NCBI GenBank assembly: GCA_964491665.1
Contig: CAZBII010000004.1
Coordinates: 1 to 64,000 of the forward strand
Length of the DNA: 64,000 nucleotides
Source: Ch67 sp964491665
Lineage (GTDB): Bacteria > Pseudomonadota > Gammaproteobacteria > Pseudomonadales > Ketobacteraceae
Direction of reading: 5' to 3'
Shown: piece by piece, positions 42,769-52,286 of the stretch
Numbering within the stretch: the first letter of the stretch is position 1
Layout: every line of letters begins with the position of its first letter
Notes under the pieces: generated by a model
What the model was told of the DNA's origin: nothing
Seen by the model: only the letters and a program-made list of their open reading frames with translations
Database searches by the model: none
Position numbers and translations under genes: made by a program

Positions 42769-43170
42769 ATGGCTTTGTCAAAAGACCGCCAAACCCCGAT
42801 GCAGGACGGGGAAACGATTTCGGTGCCTGTTGCAGCCAACGCCGTCATCTATGCGGGCGCGCTGGTCGTGGCCACCGCCACCGGCTTCGCCGCACCCGGC
42901 AGTGTTGCCACCACGCTGACCTATTTGGGACGAGCCGAAGAGTCGGTGAACAACACTGGCGGTGCCAACGCTGCCAAGTCCGTCGCCGTGCGCCGCAAGA
43001 AGGCTTTCTACTGGAAGAACCACGGCGCCGATCTGGTCACCCAGGCCAGCCTGGGCAAGGTCTGCTACATCGTCGACGACGAAACCGTGGCGGCAACCAA
43101 CGGCGGCAACACCCGTTCCGCTGCCGGCGTTGTGGTCGGTCTGGATTCCGGCGGCGTCTGGGTCCAGTAA
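42769..43170 (+). CDS. Head decoration/structural protein
   Basis: 133 residues. QDGETISVPVAANAVIYAGALVVATATGFAAP and GVVVGLDSGGVWVQ resemble small capsid-stabilising proteins encoded between scaffold and major capsid genes in Mu-like phages. Beta-rich. RBS GAGGAA precedes the ATG. The exact family name is uncertain. Confidence 0.72.
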   Translation: MALSKDRQTPMQDGETISVPVAANAVIYAGALVVATATGFAAPGSVATTLTYLGRAEESVNNTGGANAAKSVAVRRKKAFYWKNHGADLVTQASLGKVCYIVDDETVAATNGGNTRSAAGVVVGLDSGGVWVQ

Positions 43171-43206
43171 GCGGCAGTCAACTTTCTCACGATCAGGAGC
43201 ACAGCA

Positions 43207-44118
43207 ATGCTTATCAATAAAGCGGCCCTGGATGCCGTATTCACCAACCTGAAAACCAGCTTTAACAAGGCGTTTGATGCCACCGAATCCAAGTGGCAAG
43301 AAATCGCCATGGAAGTTCCCAGCACGGGCGCCCAGAACGATTACAGCTGGCTGAGCAACTTCCCCAAAATGCGCAAGTGGATTGGCGACAAGGTCGTCAA
43401 GTCGCTGGAGGCATTCAAGTACACCGTCGTGAACGACGACTGGGAAGTCACCGTCGAGGTTGAGCGCAACCACATCGAAGACGATTCCCTGGGTATCTAC
43501 GCCACCCAGGCCCAGGGCGCTGGCTTCTCCGCTGCACAGCTGCCGGATGAAATCGTATTCGACCTGGTCAACACCGCCTTCACCAAGGCGTGTTTCGATG
43601 GCCAGTACTTCTGCGATACCGATCACCCCGTGGGCGATGGTGCCGGCGGTGTTGCATCGGTCAGCAACCGGGGCGCGGTGGCGTTGTCGGTCGCCAACCA
43701 GGCGGCGGTGATTGCCAGTTATGGCGCTGCCCGCACTGCCATGATGTCGTTCAAGGATGACGAAGGCCGTCCGCTGAACGTCACGCCGAACATTCTGCTG
43801 GTCGGCCCCGCGCTGGAAGCGATTGCCCTGGCCATCGTCAACAACGAGCGCCTGCAGGATGGCACCGTCAACCCCTACAAGGGCACTGCAAAAGTGGTGG
43901 TCAGCCCGCGCATCACCAGTGCTACTGCGTGGTTCCTGCTGGATACCACCAAGGCCGTGAAGCCGTTCATCTATCAGAAGCGCAAGGCGCCGGTGTTCGT
44001 GTCCCAGACCGATATGAGTTCGCCGGTTGTGTTCAGCCAGAAGAAGTTCCTGTTCGGTGCCGAAGCACGTGCGGCCGGTGGTTACGGCTTCTGGCAACTG
44101 TGCTACGGCACTCCGTAA
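43207..44118 (+). CDS. Major capsid protein (Mu gpT-like)
   Basis: 303 residues. WQEIAMEVPSTGAQNDYSWLSNFPKMRKWIGDK and FKYTVVNDDWEVTVEVERNHIEDD are the Mu gpT major-head-subunit signature; GTAKVVVSPRITSATAWFLLD and the C-terminal KFLFGAEARAAGGYGFWQL also match. RBS AGGAG precedes the ATG. It should be the most abundant virion protein. Confidence 0.95.
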   Translation: MLINKAALDAVFTNLKTSFNKAFDATESKWQEIAMEVPSTGAQNDYSWLSNFPKMRKWIGDKVVKSLEAFKYTVVNDDWEVTVEVERNHIEDDSLGIYATQAQGAGFSAAQLPDEIVFDLVNTAFTKACFDGQYFCDTDHPVGDGAGGVASVSNRGAVALSVANQAAVIASYGAARTAMMSFKDDEGRPLNVTPNILLVGPALEAIALAIVNNERLQDGTVNPYKGTAKVVVSPRITSATAWFLLDTTKAVKPFIYQKRKAPVFVSQTDMSSPVVFSQKKFLFGAEARAAGGYGFWQLCYGTP

Positions 44119-44261
44119 TACCCCCTGCGAAGGCCGCTGCCTGCGTTCGCCGCTGTGCGCAGGTAGCTATGGCCAGAGGCGGCTTAACCATCGAACCTTG
44201 CTGGTGGATAGATGGGGATGGTGTAGGTAACCGGCGCCAATTTTCTAACTGGAGCACGATC

Positions 44262-44456
44262 ATGGCCAAGGCCGATACCAAAGAAGTTGTCATTCTGGAA
44301 CTCCGCACCGCCCGCAAGGAAGGTTTCCGCCGCGCTGGACTGCATATCACCCGCGAAGGCATCGAAGTGCGCGCGGACTTGTTGACTGAAGAGCAGATCA
44401 AAGCGCTGCATGCAGAACCGATGATCATGGTCACCATGCGCGCCGAGCCGGCATAA
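44262..44456 (+). CDS. Small Mu gp35/HI1506-like protein
   Basis: 64 residues from the ATG at 44262 (CTGGAG upstream). EGFRRAGLHITREGIEVRADLLTEEQIKALHAEPMI matches small proteins encoded between capsid and DUF1320 genes in Mu-like phages (HI1506 type). Role unknown; probably head completion. The 143 bp before it hold no other gene. Confidence 0.75.
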   Translation: MAKADTKEVVILELRTARKEGFRRAGLHITREGIEVRADLLTEEQIKALHAEPMIMVTMRAEPA

Positions 44457-44477
44457 GCAGAAGCGAAGTAATCAGTC

Positions 44478-44900
44478 ATGCCATACGCAACCCAACAAGA
44501 CATCATTGATCGCTACGGTAGCGACACGCTGCACATCGCTGCCGACCGCGACAATGACGGTGTGCTGGACACCGATGCGATTACCCGCGCACTCGACGAT
44601 GCCACTGCCGAAATCAATGTCTATGTTGGGGCGCGTTACGACCTGCCGCTGTCCACCGTGCCCACTGTGCTGGTCAAGCTGTGCGTGGATATCGCGCTGT
44701 ATCAGCTGGCCACCGGCACAGCGGGCACGGATGAGCGGCGGCAGCGTTATGAAGATTCGATCGCACTTTTGAAAAAGGTGGCGACAGGTGAATTACAGCT
44801 GGGCCTGGATGCAGGCGCCAGCGATGACAATGCGGCAGAGGTTGAGCTGATTGGACCCAGCCGCATGTTCAACCGCAACAACATGGGCGGATTGATCTGA
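44478..44900 (+). CDS. DUF1320 family protein (Mu gp36-like)
   Basis: 140 residues. YATQQDIIDRYGSDTL at the start, ALDDATAEINVYVGARYDLPL in the middle and SRMFNRNNMGGLI at the end are the DUF1320 signature. It is a head-tail connector or completion protein by position. The stop shares a base with the next start. Confidence 0.9.
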   Translation: MPYATQQDIIDRYGSDTLHIAADRDNDGVLDTDAITRALDDATAEINVYVGARYDLPLSTVPTVLVKLCVDIALYQLATGTAGTDERRQRYEDSIALLKKVATGELQLGLDAGASDDNAAEVELIGPSRMFNRNNMGGLI

Positions 44901-45358
44901 TGGCTGGCACCGGGCTGGTCTTCGATCTGTCGGCACTGGCCAAGCGCGCCGGGCAGATCAAAGCCATGGCGGATTTCAATGCCGGTGCGTTGCTGGATGC
45001 CATCGGCCAGGAAGTGGCCGAGCAAACCCGCGACCGCCTGATGAATGAAAAGGAAAGCCCGGACGGTGTGCCCTGGGTTAACTGGTCGGACAGTTATGCC
45101 GAAACGCGCCACAGCGGCAACAGCCTGCTGGTAGGTGATGGCCACCTGGCGGACAGCATGCAGCATGTGGTCAGCGGTGACAGTGTCGAAGTGGGCAGCA
45201 ACCTGGTGTATGCCGCCATTCATCATTTCGGTGGTGCCGAGGTGGGCATGGCGATTCCGGAGCGTCCGTATCTGGGATTGAGTGCCGCCAATGAAGACGA
45301 CCTTACAGCATTGTTAAACGACTTTTTTACTGACCATTTAAATCGGGTGATGCGATGA
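44900..45358 (+). CDS. Virion morphogenesis protein (Mu gpG-like)
   Basis: 152 residues. RDRLMNEKESPDGVPWVNWSDSYAETR and VYAAIHHFGGAEVGMAIPERPYLGLS are hallmarks of phage virion morphogenesis (tail completion) proteins. In Mu, gpG copurifies with heads or tails. It overlaps the next gene by 4 bp. Confidence 0.9.
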   Translation: MAGTGLVFDLSALAKRAGQIKAMADFNAGALLDAIGQEVAEQTRDRLMNEKESPDGVPWVNWSDSYAETRHSGNSLLVGDGHLADSMQHVVSGDSVEVGSNLVYAAIHHFGGAEVGMAIPERPYLGLSAANEDDLTALLNDFFTDHLNRVMR

Positions 45359-45891
45359 CGCTGGATGGTGTGCAGGCAGCGATTGTGACCAGGCTGGAAA
45401 CCGAACTAGCCGGTGCCGCTGCATCTGTGCAAGGGCATCGCGGCCAGTTTGACAGCATGGACGAGATCCGGCGGCTGGCCATCAAGAACCCTGCGGTGCT
45501 GGTGTCCTGCCGTGGATTTCGCAATCCGATGATGCTGGCCGTGGATGAGTTGCACGCCACGGTGCAGTGGGTTGTGTTTGTGCTCACGACAGATCGCCCC
45601 CAGTTGCCGCGCGGCCAGTCTGCAGCGGTGCTGGTGTCCGCCATCACAGCCGTGCTGGACGATCAGCGCTGGGGTGTCGATGCTGGCGCGCCGGAGGATG
45701 TTGTGGGCCGCAACATCACGACCAATGAAATCGACAAGGCGGGCATCTGCCTGTGGTCGATCGCCTGGCTGCAGGCGGTGCCGATCGCCGAGCCGGTGGC
45801 CATCACCTATGAACGGTTGGCTGAAATCTTTGGCACCCATGTGCTGGGTAACGAAGACCAGGCAACCGACCTGATAACCATTGACCAATGA
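45355..45891 (+). CDS. Mu gp37-like protein (DUF1834)
   Basis: 178 residues. VQAAIVTRLETELAGAAASVQGHRGQF and KNPAVLVSCRGFRNP match the DUF1834/gp37 family. A tail-terminator-like role is likely by its position just before the sheath module. It overlaps the gpG-like gene by 4 bp. Confidence 0.85.
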   Translation: MTLDGVQAAIVTRLETELAGAAASVQGHRGQFDSMDEIRRLAIKNPAVLVSCRGFRNPMMLAVDELHATVQWVVFVLTTDRPQLPRGQSAAVLVSAITAVLDDQRWGVDAGAPEDVVGRNITTNEIDKAGICLWSIAWLQAVPIAEPVAITYERLAEIFGTHVLGNEDQATDLITIDQ

Positions 45892-45902
45892 CAGGATCGA
45901 CT

Positions 45903-46076
45903 ATGACCGATTTTCATATCAAGCCCGCTGACAACCGCCTGGTGCGTGATCCCGTCAGCGGCGCACCGCTGCGTGCGGATGGCGAAGTGAAACCGAAAAA
46001 CAGTTACTGGTTGCGACGCCTGAAGGATGGTGATGTCGTCGTGGCTGATCAGAAAAAGCCGGTTAAAAAGGGGTAA
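45903..46076 (+). CDS. DUF2635 family protein (Mu gp38-like)
   Basis: 57 residues from the ATG at 45903. FHIKPADNRLVRDPVSGAPLRADGEVKP and YWLRRLKDGDVV are diagnostic of DUF2635, always located just before the tail sheath gene in Mu-like phages. Function unknown. Confidence 0.87.
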   Translation: MTDFHIKPADNRLVRDPVSGAPLRADGEVKPKNSYWLRRLKDGDVVVADQKKPVKKG

Positions 46077-46079
46077 GCA

Positions 46080-47546
46080 ATGATTTCATTCGACGGTATT
46101 CCCGCCAACCTGCGCGTGCCAGGCGTGTTCATCGAGATCAATAACGATCTGGCGAACAGTGCGGTGGCAAATAAAAAGATTGTGGTGACCGGCCAGCAGT
46201 TGCCGTCAGGCAGTGCGGCGGCAGGTTCGCTGGTGCGCGTATCCAGCAAGGCGCAGGCCGATCAGCTGTACGGTCGTGGTTCGATGCTGGCCGCAATGCT
46301 GGCTATCATGCTGGACAACAACACCTACACCGAGATGTGGGCTGTGGGATTGGCCGATAATCCGGCCGGCGTTGCAGCCAGCGGCTACATCCGCTTTGTG
46401 GGAGCTGCCAGCCACAACGGCACCATCCGGGTGTACATCGGCGGCAAGACGGTTGCCGTGGGTGTGGCCGCTGGTACCACTGCCGCAACACTGGCCACCA
46501 ACGTGGTGTCGGCCATCAACGCCAACAGCGAACTGCTGGTGACCGCTGCGGTGGATGGCGTGAACAATTATCAGGTCAACCTGACGGCCAAGAGCAAGGG
46601 CCTGGCCGGCAATGAGATCGTGACCGAAGTGCTGTATGAAGCAGCGTCCACGCCCAGCGCGCCAGCGATCACCATCAACCCGCTGGCTGGTGGCACCACC
46701 AATCCGGACATCGCGCCCTTCCTGACGGCGCTGGGTGACGAGTGGTGGCACTGGATCGCGTTTCCCTACAACGACGCCACCAGCTTGACCGCGCTGGAAA
46801 CCGAGCTGGCCGATCGGTGGGGACCGATGCGTGGCAAACCGGGCCGCGCATTCATTTCGTATCGCGGCACGCATGGCGCCGCCAGCGCGTTCGGCAACGG
46901 CCGCAACTCGCACCTGGTGTGCTGCGTGCCGGCTGGTTCCAGCCTGCAGCCGTCCTATCTGTGGGCTGCCGCCAGTTGCGCGGTGGCCGCTGCCAGCTTG
47001 TCGGAAAACCCGAGCCGCCAGCTGCGCGGGCTGGCACTGCGCGGCATCCTGCCGCCGAACACCGAGGACCGCTGGACCGACGCGGAGCGCAACGTGCACC
47101 TGTGGGATGGTATGTCCACCTACACGGTCGACAGCGCCGGTGTGGTACGCCTGGAGCGCGTGATCACCATGTACCAGGTCAATGAATCTGGACTGGCCGA
47201 CAACAGCTATCTGGATATCACCCTGCTGGAAACGCAGGACGCGGTGCGCTACGAGCAGCGCAAGCATCTGGCCAGCGTGTTTGCACGCTACGGCCTGGCC
47301 GCCGACGCGTCGGGCATTGCACCGGGTGTGCAGGTGGTCGATCCGAAACGCATCAAGGCGGAGCTGGGTGCGCTGTACCAGAACACGTTCATGCCCGCCG
47401 GCTGGTGCGAAGACTACGCTGGCTACATGGACAGCCTGCTGGTGGAAATCGATGCCAACGATCCAACCCGCGTCAATTTCCGCGACGTGCCCAACTACAC
47501 CGCGCCGCTGTATGTGATCGCGGGCAAACAGCAATTCATCGTTTGA
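46080..47546 (+). CDS. Tail sheath protein (Mu gpL-like)
   Basis: 488 residues. The N-terminus FDGIPANLRVPGVFIEINN and the C-terminal INANSELLVTAAV / DPTRVNFRDVPNYTAPLYVIAGKQQFIV fit the Mu contractile sheath. Its presence shows a myovirus-type tail. It forms the outer contractile cylinder around the tube encoded next. Confidence 0.94.
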   Translation: MISFDGIPANLRVPGVFIEINNDLANSAVANKKIVVTGQQLPSGSAAAGSLVRVSSKAQADQLYGRGSMLAAMLAIMLDNNTYTEMWAVGLADNPAGVAASGYIRFVGAASHNGTIRVYIGGKTVAVGVAAGTTAATLATNVVSAINANSELLVTAAVDGVNNYQVNLTAKSKGLAGNEIVTEVLYEAASTPSAPAITINPLAGGTTNPDIAPFLTALGDEWWHWIAFPYNDATSLTALETELADRWGPMRGKPGRAFISYRGTHGAASAFGNGRNSHLVCCVPAGSSLQPSYLWAAASCAVAAASLSENPSRQLRGLALRGILPPNTEDRWTDAERNVHLWDGMSTYTVDSAGVVRLERVITMYQVNESGLADNSYLDITLLETQDAVRYEQRKHLASVFARYGLAADASGIAPGVQVVDPKRIKAELGALYQNTFMPAGWCEDYAGYMDSLLVEIDANDPTRVNFRDVPNYTAPLYVIAGKQQFIV

Positions 47547-47556
47547 GGATTTCACA

Positions 47557-47910
47557 ATGTCGCTGATTGCGAAAAAGGTCTACATCGATCTGCCGGGACT
47601 GGGCCGCGTGTTCAACCTGCCGGGCGCGCGCTTTAAGCCCAAGGGTTTCAGCCGCCCCCCCGTGATCACGGACGTGGGCGTGGTGGGCTTCACCGAAGAG
47701 CACTCGGTGGGCGAGCTGACCATGGACATTGCGCACAAGCCCGGTCTGGATCTGGTTGCGCTGGGTAAACTAAAGGATTTTAACGTGCCGGTGCAAACCG
47801 ATGGTGGCGACTTCTACATGATGACCGGCGCCTGGGTGGCGCAGGCGGTTGAAGCCAGCGACGGCAAGATCAGCGTGGTCATCAACTCGAAAGACACCAA
47901 CAAGGTTTGA
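47557..47910 (+). CDS. Tail tube protein (Mu gpM-like)
   Basis: 117 residues. VYIDLPGLGRVFNLPGARFKPKG and FYMMTGAWVAQAVEASDGKISVVINS match Mu-type tail tube proteins. It lies 10 bp after the sheath gene, and forms the inner tube through which DNA passes. Confidence 0.9.
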   Translation: MSLIAKKVYIDLPGLGRVFNLPGARFKPKGFSRPPVITDVGVVGFTEEHSVGELTMDIAHKPGLDLVALGKLKDFNVPVQTDGGDFYMMTGAWVAQAVEASDGKISVVINSKDTNKV

Positions 47911-47912
47911 TT

Positions 47913-48305
47913 ATGGCTGCCCAGAAAATAACACTTAAAGATGGTTTCAAGGTGGGTGAAAAAACCTACCTTGAAGTTTCACTGCGCAGCCTGACCGCTG
48001 GCGATGTCATGGATGCCAACCTGGACGCCGAGCGTCTGGAAATGGTGCCGCAGATGAACGCTGGCGGCCAGGTCACCGGCTACGGGCCGGAATACGTGAA
48101 AAGCCCCACGCTGGTAGCGATGCACACCCTGCGTCGCCAGGTGTCGATTGTGGGCCTGCTGGAAGCGCCGCTGGAAATTGAAATGTTGCGCAAGCTGAGC
48201 CCCGACGACATCAACCTGTTGAGCCGCATTGCCAACGCAATGGACGCCGCCGATCTGGAGGCGATCACGCGGGGGCGATCTGATGGGGCTGGCGCATCGA
48301 GTTGA
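47913..48305 (+). CDS. Tail assembly chaperone (Mu gp41-like, 0 frame)
   Basis: 130 residues from the ATG at 47913, three bases after the tube stop. EVSLRSLTAGDVMDANLDAERL and LRRQVSIVGLLEAPLEIEMLRKLSPDDINLLSRI fit the gpG-type chaperone upstream of tape measure genes. Near its end it carries GGGGGCGA (48271-48278), the site for a -2 shift that makes a longer product. Confidence 0.86.
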   Translation: MAAQKITLKDGFKVGEKTYLEVSLRSLTAGDVMDANLDAERLEMVPQMNAGGQVTGYGPEYVKSPTLVAMHTLRRQVSIVGLLEAPLEIEMLRKLSPDDINLLSRIANAMDAADLEAITRGRSDGAGASS

Positions 48306-48432
48306 AAACCTGCTGAACGAGTTGTCACAGGTCTGCTGCTGGCCCCGCGCTGAAATCGTTAATCTTCCCCTCCGCCAGTTCTTCAGATTGGTGTTCACAT
48401 GGCAAACGAACTCGAAACCAGCATCGTCTTAA
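48274..48432 (+). CDS. -2 frameshift extension of the tail assembly chaperone
   Basis: 52 extra residues read after slippage on GGGGGCGA (48271-48278; 0-frame codons CGG GGG CGA). The new frame gives GDLMGLAHRVENLLNELSQV, then CCWPRAEIVNLPLRQFF, and stops at 48432 inside the tape measure start. The fusion product would be 173 residues. Mu is known to use a -2 shift at such a site for its tail chaperone, and frame arithmetic here requires -2 (or +1). Position between tube and tape measure fits. Confidence 0.78.
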   Translation, partial: GDLMGLAHRVENLLNELSQVCCWPRAEIVNLPLRQFFRLVFTWQTNSKPASS

Positions 48433-50006
48433 AACTCACTGGCAACCTGGATCAGGCAGCGGCTCGCTACAGCCGCTCCATTGATCAGATGGCAAAATCC
48501 AGCAGCCGGTCACTGAACGTTATGCGCGGATCGGTGCATGCCATGGGCAAGGGGCTGGATGCGATGGGCAACCGGTACACTGCGTTGTTGACCGGTGGTG
48601 GTTTGACGGCTGCTACCATGCAAGTGGCCGAGTTCGATGCCCAGATGACGCGGCTGGGCACCGATGCAAACATGGCGGCCGACCAGGTGAAGCGCTGGAA
48701 GCAGGAGGTGCAGAGCGTGGCCAATGCGCCCGACATCCGCATTAATACCGGTGACCTTGCCAGGGCGCTGGATACGGTCAACGCAAAAACCGGCGACGTT
48801 GCATTCACAGAAAAAAACGTGCGCAACCTTGGCCTGGCCATTCAGGCATTCGGCGCTGATGCAGGTGATGTGGGCGGGATGGTGTCGCAGATGTGGAAAA
48901 AAGGCATCCGTGATGCCAAAGACGTGGAAGCGTTTTATGACCTGATGTTTATGCAAATGAGCAAGGGTGCCCTGGCGGTTGCTGATATAGCGCGGATCTC
49001 GCCAAAAATTCTATCGACAACCCAGAAGATGGGCCCGCAGGCGGTTGCCGAGCTGACAGGATTGGCCCAGATGTTTGTCACAACCACGGGCAGTGCCGAC
49101 GAGGCAGCGACATCGATTCAAGCAGCAATGCGGACGTTCTCCAATCCTGATGCGCTGAAGTTCTTGAATAGCAACGGCATCAAGGTGTTTGAAAATGACG
49201 GCAAGACACTGCGCCCGCTGAACATGTTGCTGCGCGAAATTATCGAACGTGCCGATGAATCAGAAATCAAACTGCGCAAGATCTTTGATGATACGGCAAT
49301 GGCTGGGGTGCGCTCATTGCTGAAAAAGGAAGATCGAGCGCTGTATGACGAACTGGTGAACGGCACAGTCGAACTTGGCAGAACCCAGCGCGCAGCAGCG
49401 GAAAACGCGAACACCTTTAAGTCGTCGCTGCAATCGCTCAGAAATGTGATGGAAAAGTTCGCGGATAAAAAACTCAGCGGGCCAACCAAGGGAATTGCTG
49501 ACTTCTTCAATGAAGGAACCCCGGAACAGCAGGACCAAACGGCTGACGACATCTGGAACGCCGGCTTGGTGGGCGGGGCTGCCATCCTGGGCCGCAAGGG
49601 CTGGAACATGCTGCCGGATTCCGTCCGAAAAAAGATGGCTTTAGGGGCCGGATTGACTCGCAATGTATCGTTGCGAGCGCTGCCGATGCTGGGGCTTGGT
49701 GCAATGGCGACTGCTGCAGCTCAACTTGGAGCTGTTGGCTACGGCGCCTATGAAGGTACCGGCTGGATGATGAGAATGACGGGCGCTGATGACGCATTCA
49801 GCAAGTCCAATTTTGGTGATGCCTATGGCAGGGGTTGGGCAAAAATATTGGCCGCGCTGGGTAACGCTGATGCGCAATCCTCGCTGGACTCGGAGCGCAA
49901 TGCAAAACTGACGGTGGCATTTGATATGAGTGGCGCGCCGTTTGTGAAAAGAACCGACACCAACGGCTTTGATGTCAACGTGGAAGCGGGCGGAGGTACA
50001 TGGTGA
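48399..50006 (+). CDS. Tail tape measure protein
   Basis: 535 residues, with TMP-type helices and a core domain (FDAQMTRLGTDANMAADQVKRW, LGLAIQAFGADAGDVGGMVSQMW). Hydrophobic segments lie near 400-460 (GWNMLPDSVRKKMALGAG, ALPMLGLGAMATAAAQLGAVGYG). It sets tail length, here short to medium. It starts inside the frameshift extension. Confidence 0.92.
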   Translation: MANELETSIVLKLTGNLDQAAARYSRSIDQMAKSSSRSLNVMRGSVHAMGKGLDAMGNRYTALLTGGGLTAATMQVAEFDAQMTRLGTDANMAADQVKRWKQEVQSVANAPDIRINTGDLARALDTVNAKTGDVAFTEKNVRNLGLAIQAFGADAGDVGGMVSQMWKKGIRDAKDVEAFYDLMFMQMSKGALAVADIARISPKILSTTQKMGPQAVAELTGLAQMFVTTTGSADEAATSIQAAMRTFSNPDALKFLNSNGIKVFENDGKTLRPLNMLLREIIERADESEIKLRKIFDDTAMAGVRSLLKKEDRALYDELVNGTVELGRTQRAAAENANTFKSSLQSLRNVMEKFADKKLSGPTKGIADFFNEGTPEQQDQTADDIWNAGLVGGAAILGRKGWNMLPDSVRKKMALGAGLTRNVSLRALPMLGLGAMATAAAQLGAVGYGAYEGTGWMMRMTGADDAFSKSNFGDAYGRGWAKILAALGNADAQSSLDSERNAKLTVAFDMSGAPFVKRTDTNGFDVNVEAGGGTW

Positions 50007-51226
50007 GCTGGCGCGAAAACCTGCAGCCTGCCAGTTTTCGTGGCGTGGCGTTTTGCGTGGAAAATGAAAGCGAGGAATTCGGCTCCCAGTACCAGGTGCA
50101 TCAGTACCCGCTGCGCACCCGTCCATACACTGAATACCTGGGCGGAACAGCACAACAGTGGCGCATGAGCCTGTTTGTGCTGGGTGACGATTACATGAAG
50201 CAGCGTGACGCGCTGCGCGTTGCGCTGGCCACGCCTGGCCCCGGCACTCTGGTGCACCCGAAGCTGGGGCGCCTGGAAGTCGTGGCTATCGAGCCGCGCC
50301 GCAGCGAGAACACGCGCGAAGGCGGCATGGCCCGCTTCGATGTGACGTTCTGCATTTACGGCGGCCTGCCGTCGCCCGATGACACCGTGGACACGCTGGC
50401 CGGTGCCTACGTCGCAGCCGACAAGGTGGACGCGGCTGTGAAGTCGACCGCGTCCAGCGCGCTTTCTAAAACCGGTATCGATGATCTGGACACGGAAAGC
50501 GCCGGCCTGATCGCGGGCCTGGCCGACAAGCTGAGCAGCATCAACGGGCGCATCCAGTCCGGCACATCAGGCATCGCGCAGTTGGCATCTGATATCACGC
50601 GCCTGGGCGATCAGGCATCCACGCTGCTACAGCAACCGGCAAAGCTGGTGTCGCTGGTGGGTGGCGTCATCAGCGCCACCATGGGCGCGGCCAATTCGCT
50701 GAAGTCGGCGCTGGATATTTATGACAATCTGAAATCACAGATCCCGCTCACCGCCTTTCGTGGCGACATGACCAAGGGGCGCCGCCAGCAGACGATCAAC
50801 AACAACGCACTGGCAACGCTGAACAACTCGCTGGCATTGACCGGTGCGGTGCGCTATGTGGTGAACGCGGCACGCGCGGTGGACGTGGTCACGAATGACC
50901 GCTCACCGTTCGCCAGCATCAACGATGCACAGGCTGTGCAGGCAAAGCTGGGTGCATCGATGTCGGAGGAGATGGCGCGGGCAGACGACGCAACGCGTGC
51001 GCTGCTGGCCGATCTGCGGGCCGCCTTTTATAAACACCTGCGGGCGCACAGTAAAAATCTGGCCCGCGTCACCGGCTACCAGGTCGGGCAATCGGTGCCG
51101 GCGCTGGTGCTGGCGTATGACCTCTATGGTGATCCCTCGCGCGAATCTGATCTGATCCGCCGCAACCGCATCAAGCACCCACTGTTCACGCCTGCCAACC
51201 GATCGCTGGAGGTGTTGAGTGACTGA
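50000..51226 (+). CDS. DNA circularisation/baseplate protein (Mu gpN-like)
   Basis: 408 residues. WRENLQPASFRGVAFCVENESEEFG and YPLRTRPYTEYLGGTAQQWRM are the DNA circulation N-terminal domain of Mu gpN. The GGAGG at 49992-49996 suits the GTG at 50003 (6-base spacing) better than the ATG at 50000 (3 bases). In Mu, gpN is a tail/baseplate protein ejected to protect and circularise DNA. It overlaps the tape measure end. Confidence 0.92.
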   Translation: MVSWRENLQPASFRGVAFCVENESEEFGSQYQVHQYPLRTRPYTEYLGGTAQQWRMSLFVLGDDYMKQRDALRVALATPGPGTLVHPKLGRLEVVAIEPRRSENTREGGMARFDVTFCIYGGLPSPDDTVDTLAGAYVAADKVDAAVKSTASSALSKTGIDDLDTESAGLIAGLADKLSSINGRIQSGTSGIAQLASDITRLGDQASTLLQQPAKLVSLVGGVISATMGAANSLKSALDIYDNLKSQIPLTAFRGDMTKGRRQQTINNNALATLNNSLALTGAVRYVVNAARAVDVVTNDRSPFASINDAQAVQAKLGASMSEEMARADDATRALLADLRAAFYKHLRAHSKNLARVTGYQVGQSVPALVLAYDLYGDPSRESDLIRRNRIKHPLFTPANRSLEVLSD

Positions 51227-52286
51227 CAATCTGGTGCTGCACCTTGCCGGCCAGCGCTATGAAGGTTGGAAGGCCATCACCATCGTCAACAGTCTGCAGC
51301 AAGTCGCGGACAGCTTTTCTCTCACGCTGAGCGACGCCTGGCTGGCGCCTCGCAAGTTGTTGGCACCGCAGGTGGGCATGCCGGCCACGGTCAGCCTGGA
51401 CAATGATGTGATCGCGGCAGGTTATCTGGAGGATGTTGATTTGAGCTATGGCGACGGCCAGCACGAAATCAACGCCACCGGCTACAGTAAAGCCTACGAT
51501 CTGCTGGTCTGTTCAAACACCACCACCAGCAAGAGCTACAGCGGCATCACGCTGCTGGAACTGGCGCAGCGGCTGTGCAAGCCGTTCGGTATTTCTGTTT
51601 CGGCTGATACCGATGTCGGCAAGCCCATCAGCTGCACGCTCGATCCTGGACAACCGATCATGGATCTGCTGACTGAATATGCCAGATATCGTGGCGTGGT
51701 GATCGTCAGCACCGTGACAGGTGATCTGCTGATTACCAAGGCCGGCACGCAACGCACCCAGACACCGCTCAAGCTGGGCGTGAATATTCTGCGCGCTGCG
51801 CCCCGGTTTTCCGCCAGAGATGTTTTCACCGAATATCATGTGGTGGGTCAGGATGCCGGCGCGAACTGGTCCAGCGCCGATGAGAAAGGCCCAGCCAATA
51901 CCCGCACCGCGTTCTATGACAAGCAACGGTTGTATGGCCGTTACAAGCCGCTGGTGATCACCTGTGACAGCCCGGTGTCAGAAGCGGATTGCATTGCCAG
52001 GTCAAAAGCAGAAGCCGCCACACGCTGGGCGCGGGCGCGCCAGGTGATTTATACAGTGGCCGGCTGGCGGCAGTTCGAGAAGGGGCCACTGTGGCCAGTG
52101 AATCAGCGGGTGCGAGTTGACGATCCGTATGCGGGCATCGCCGAAGATCAGCTAATTGTGGAAAGGCGCCTGATCCTGGACAGCCGTGGCCAGCGCACCG
52201 AATTGCTGATCATGCCACCGGCAGCGTATGACCCGGTTCCGCTGCCCGAGCCGGCAGCCTCGGGAGGACTGCAATGGGGACCGTGA
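51219..52286 (+). CDS. Baseplate hub protein (Mu gpP/late control D-like)
   Basis: 355 residues from the GTG at 51219, overlapping the previous gene by 8 bp. LHLAGQRYEGWKAITIVNSLQQVADSFSL and ISCTLDPGQPIMDLLTEYARYRGVVIVS are the gpP/gpD hub signature (T4 gp27-like fold). It links the tube to the spike encoded next. Confidence 0.92.
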   Translation: MTDNLVLHLAGQRYEGWKAITIVNSLQQVADSFSLTLSDAWLAPRKLLAPQVGMPATVSLDNDVIAAGYLEDVDLSYGDGQHEINATGYSKAYDLLVCSNTTTSKSYSGITLLELAQRLCKPFGISVSADTDVGKPISCTLDPGQPIMDLLTEYARYRGVVIVSTVTGDLLITKAGTQRTQTPLKLGVNILRAAPRFSARDVFTEYHVVGQDAGANWSSADEKGPANTRTAFYDKQRLYGRYKPLVITCDSPVSEADCIARSKAEAATRWARARQVIYTVAGWRQFEKGPLWPVNQRVRVDDPYAGIAEDQLIVERRLILDSRGQRTELLIMPPAAYDPVPLPEPAASGGLQWGP

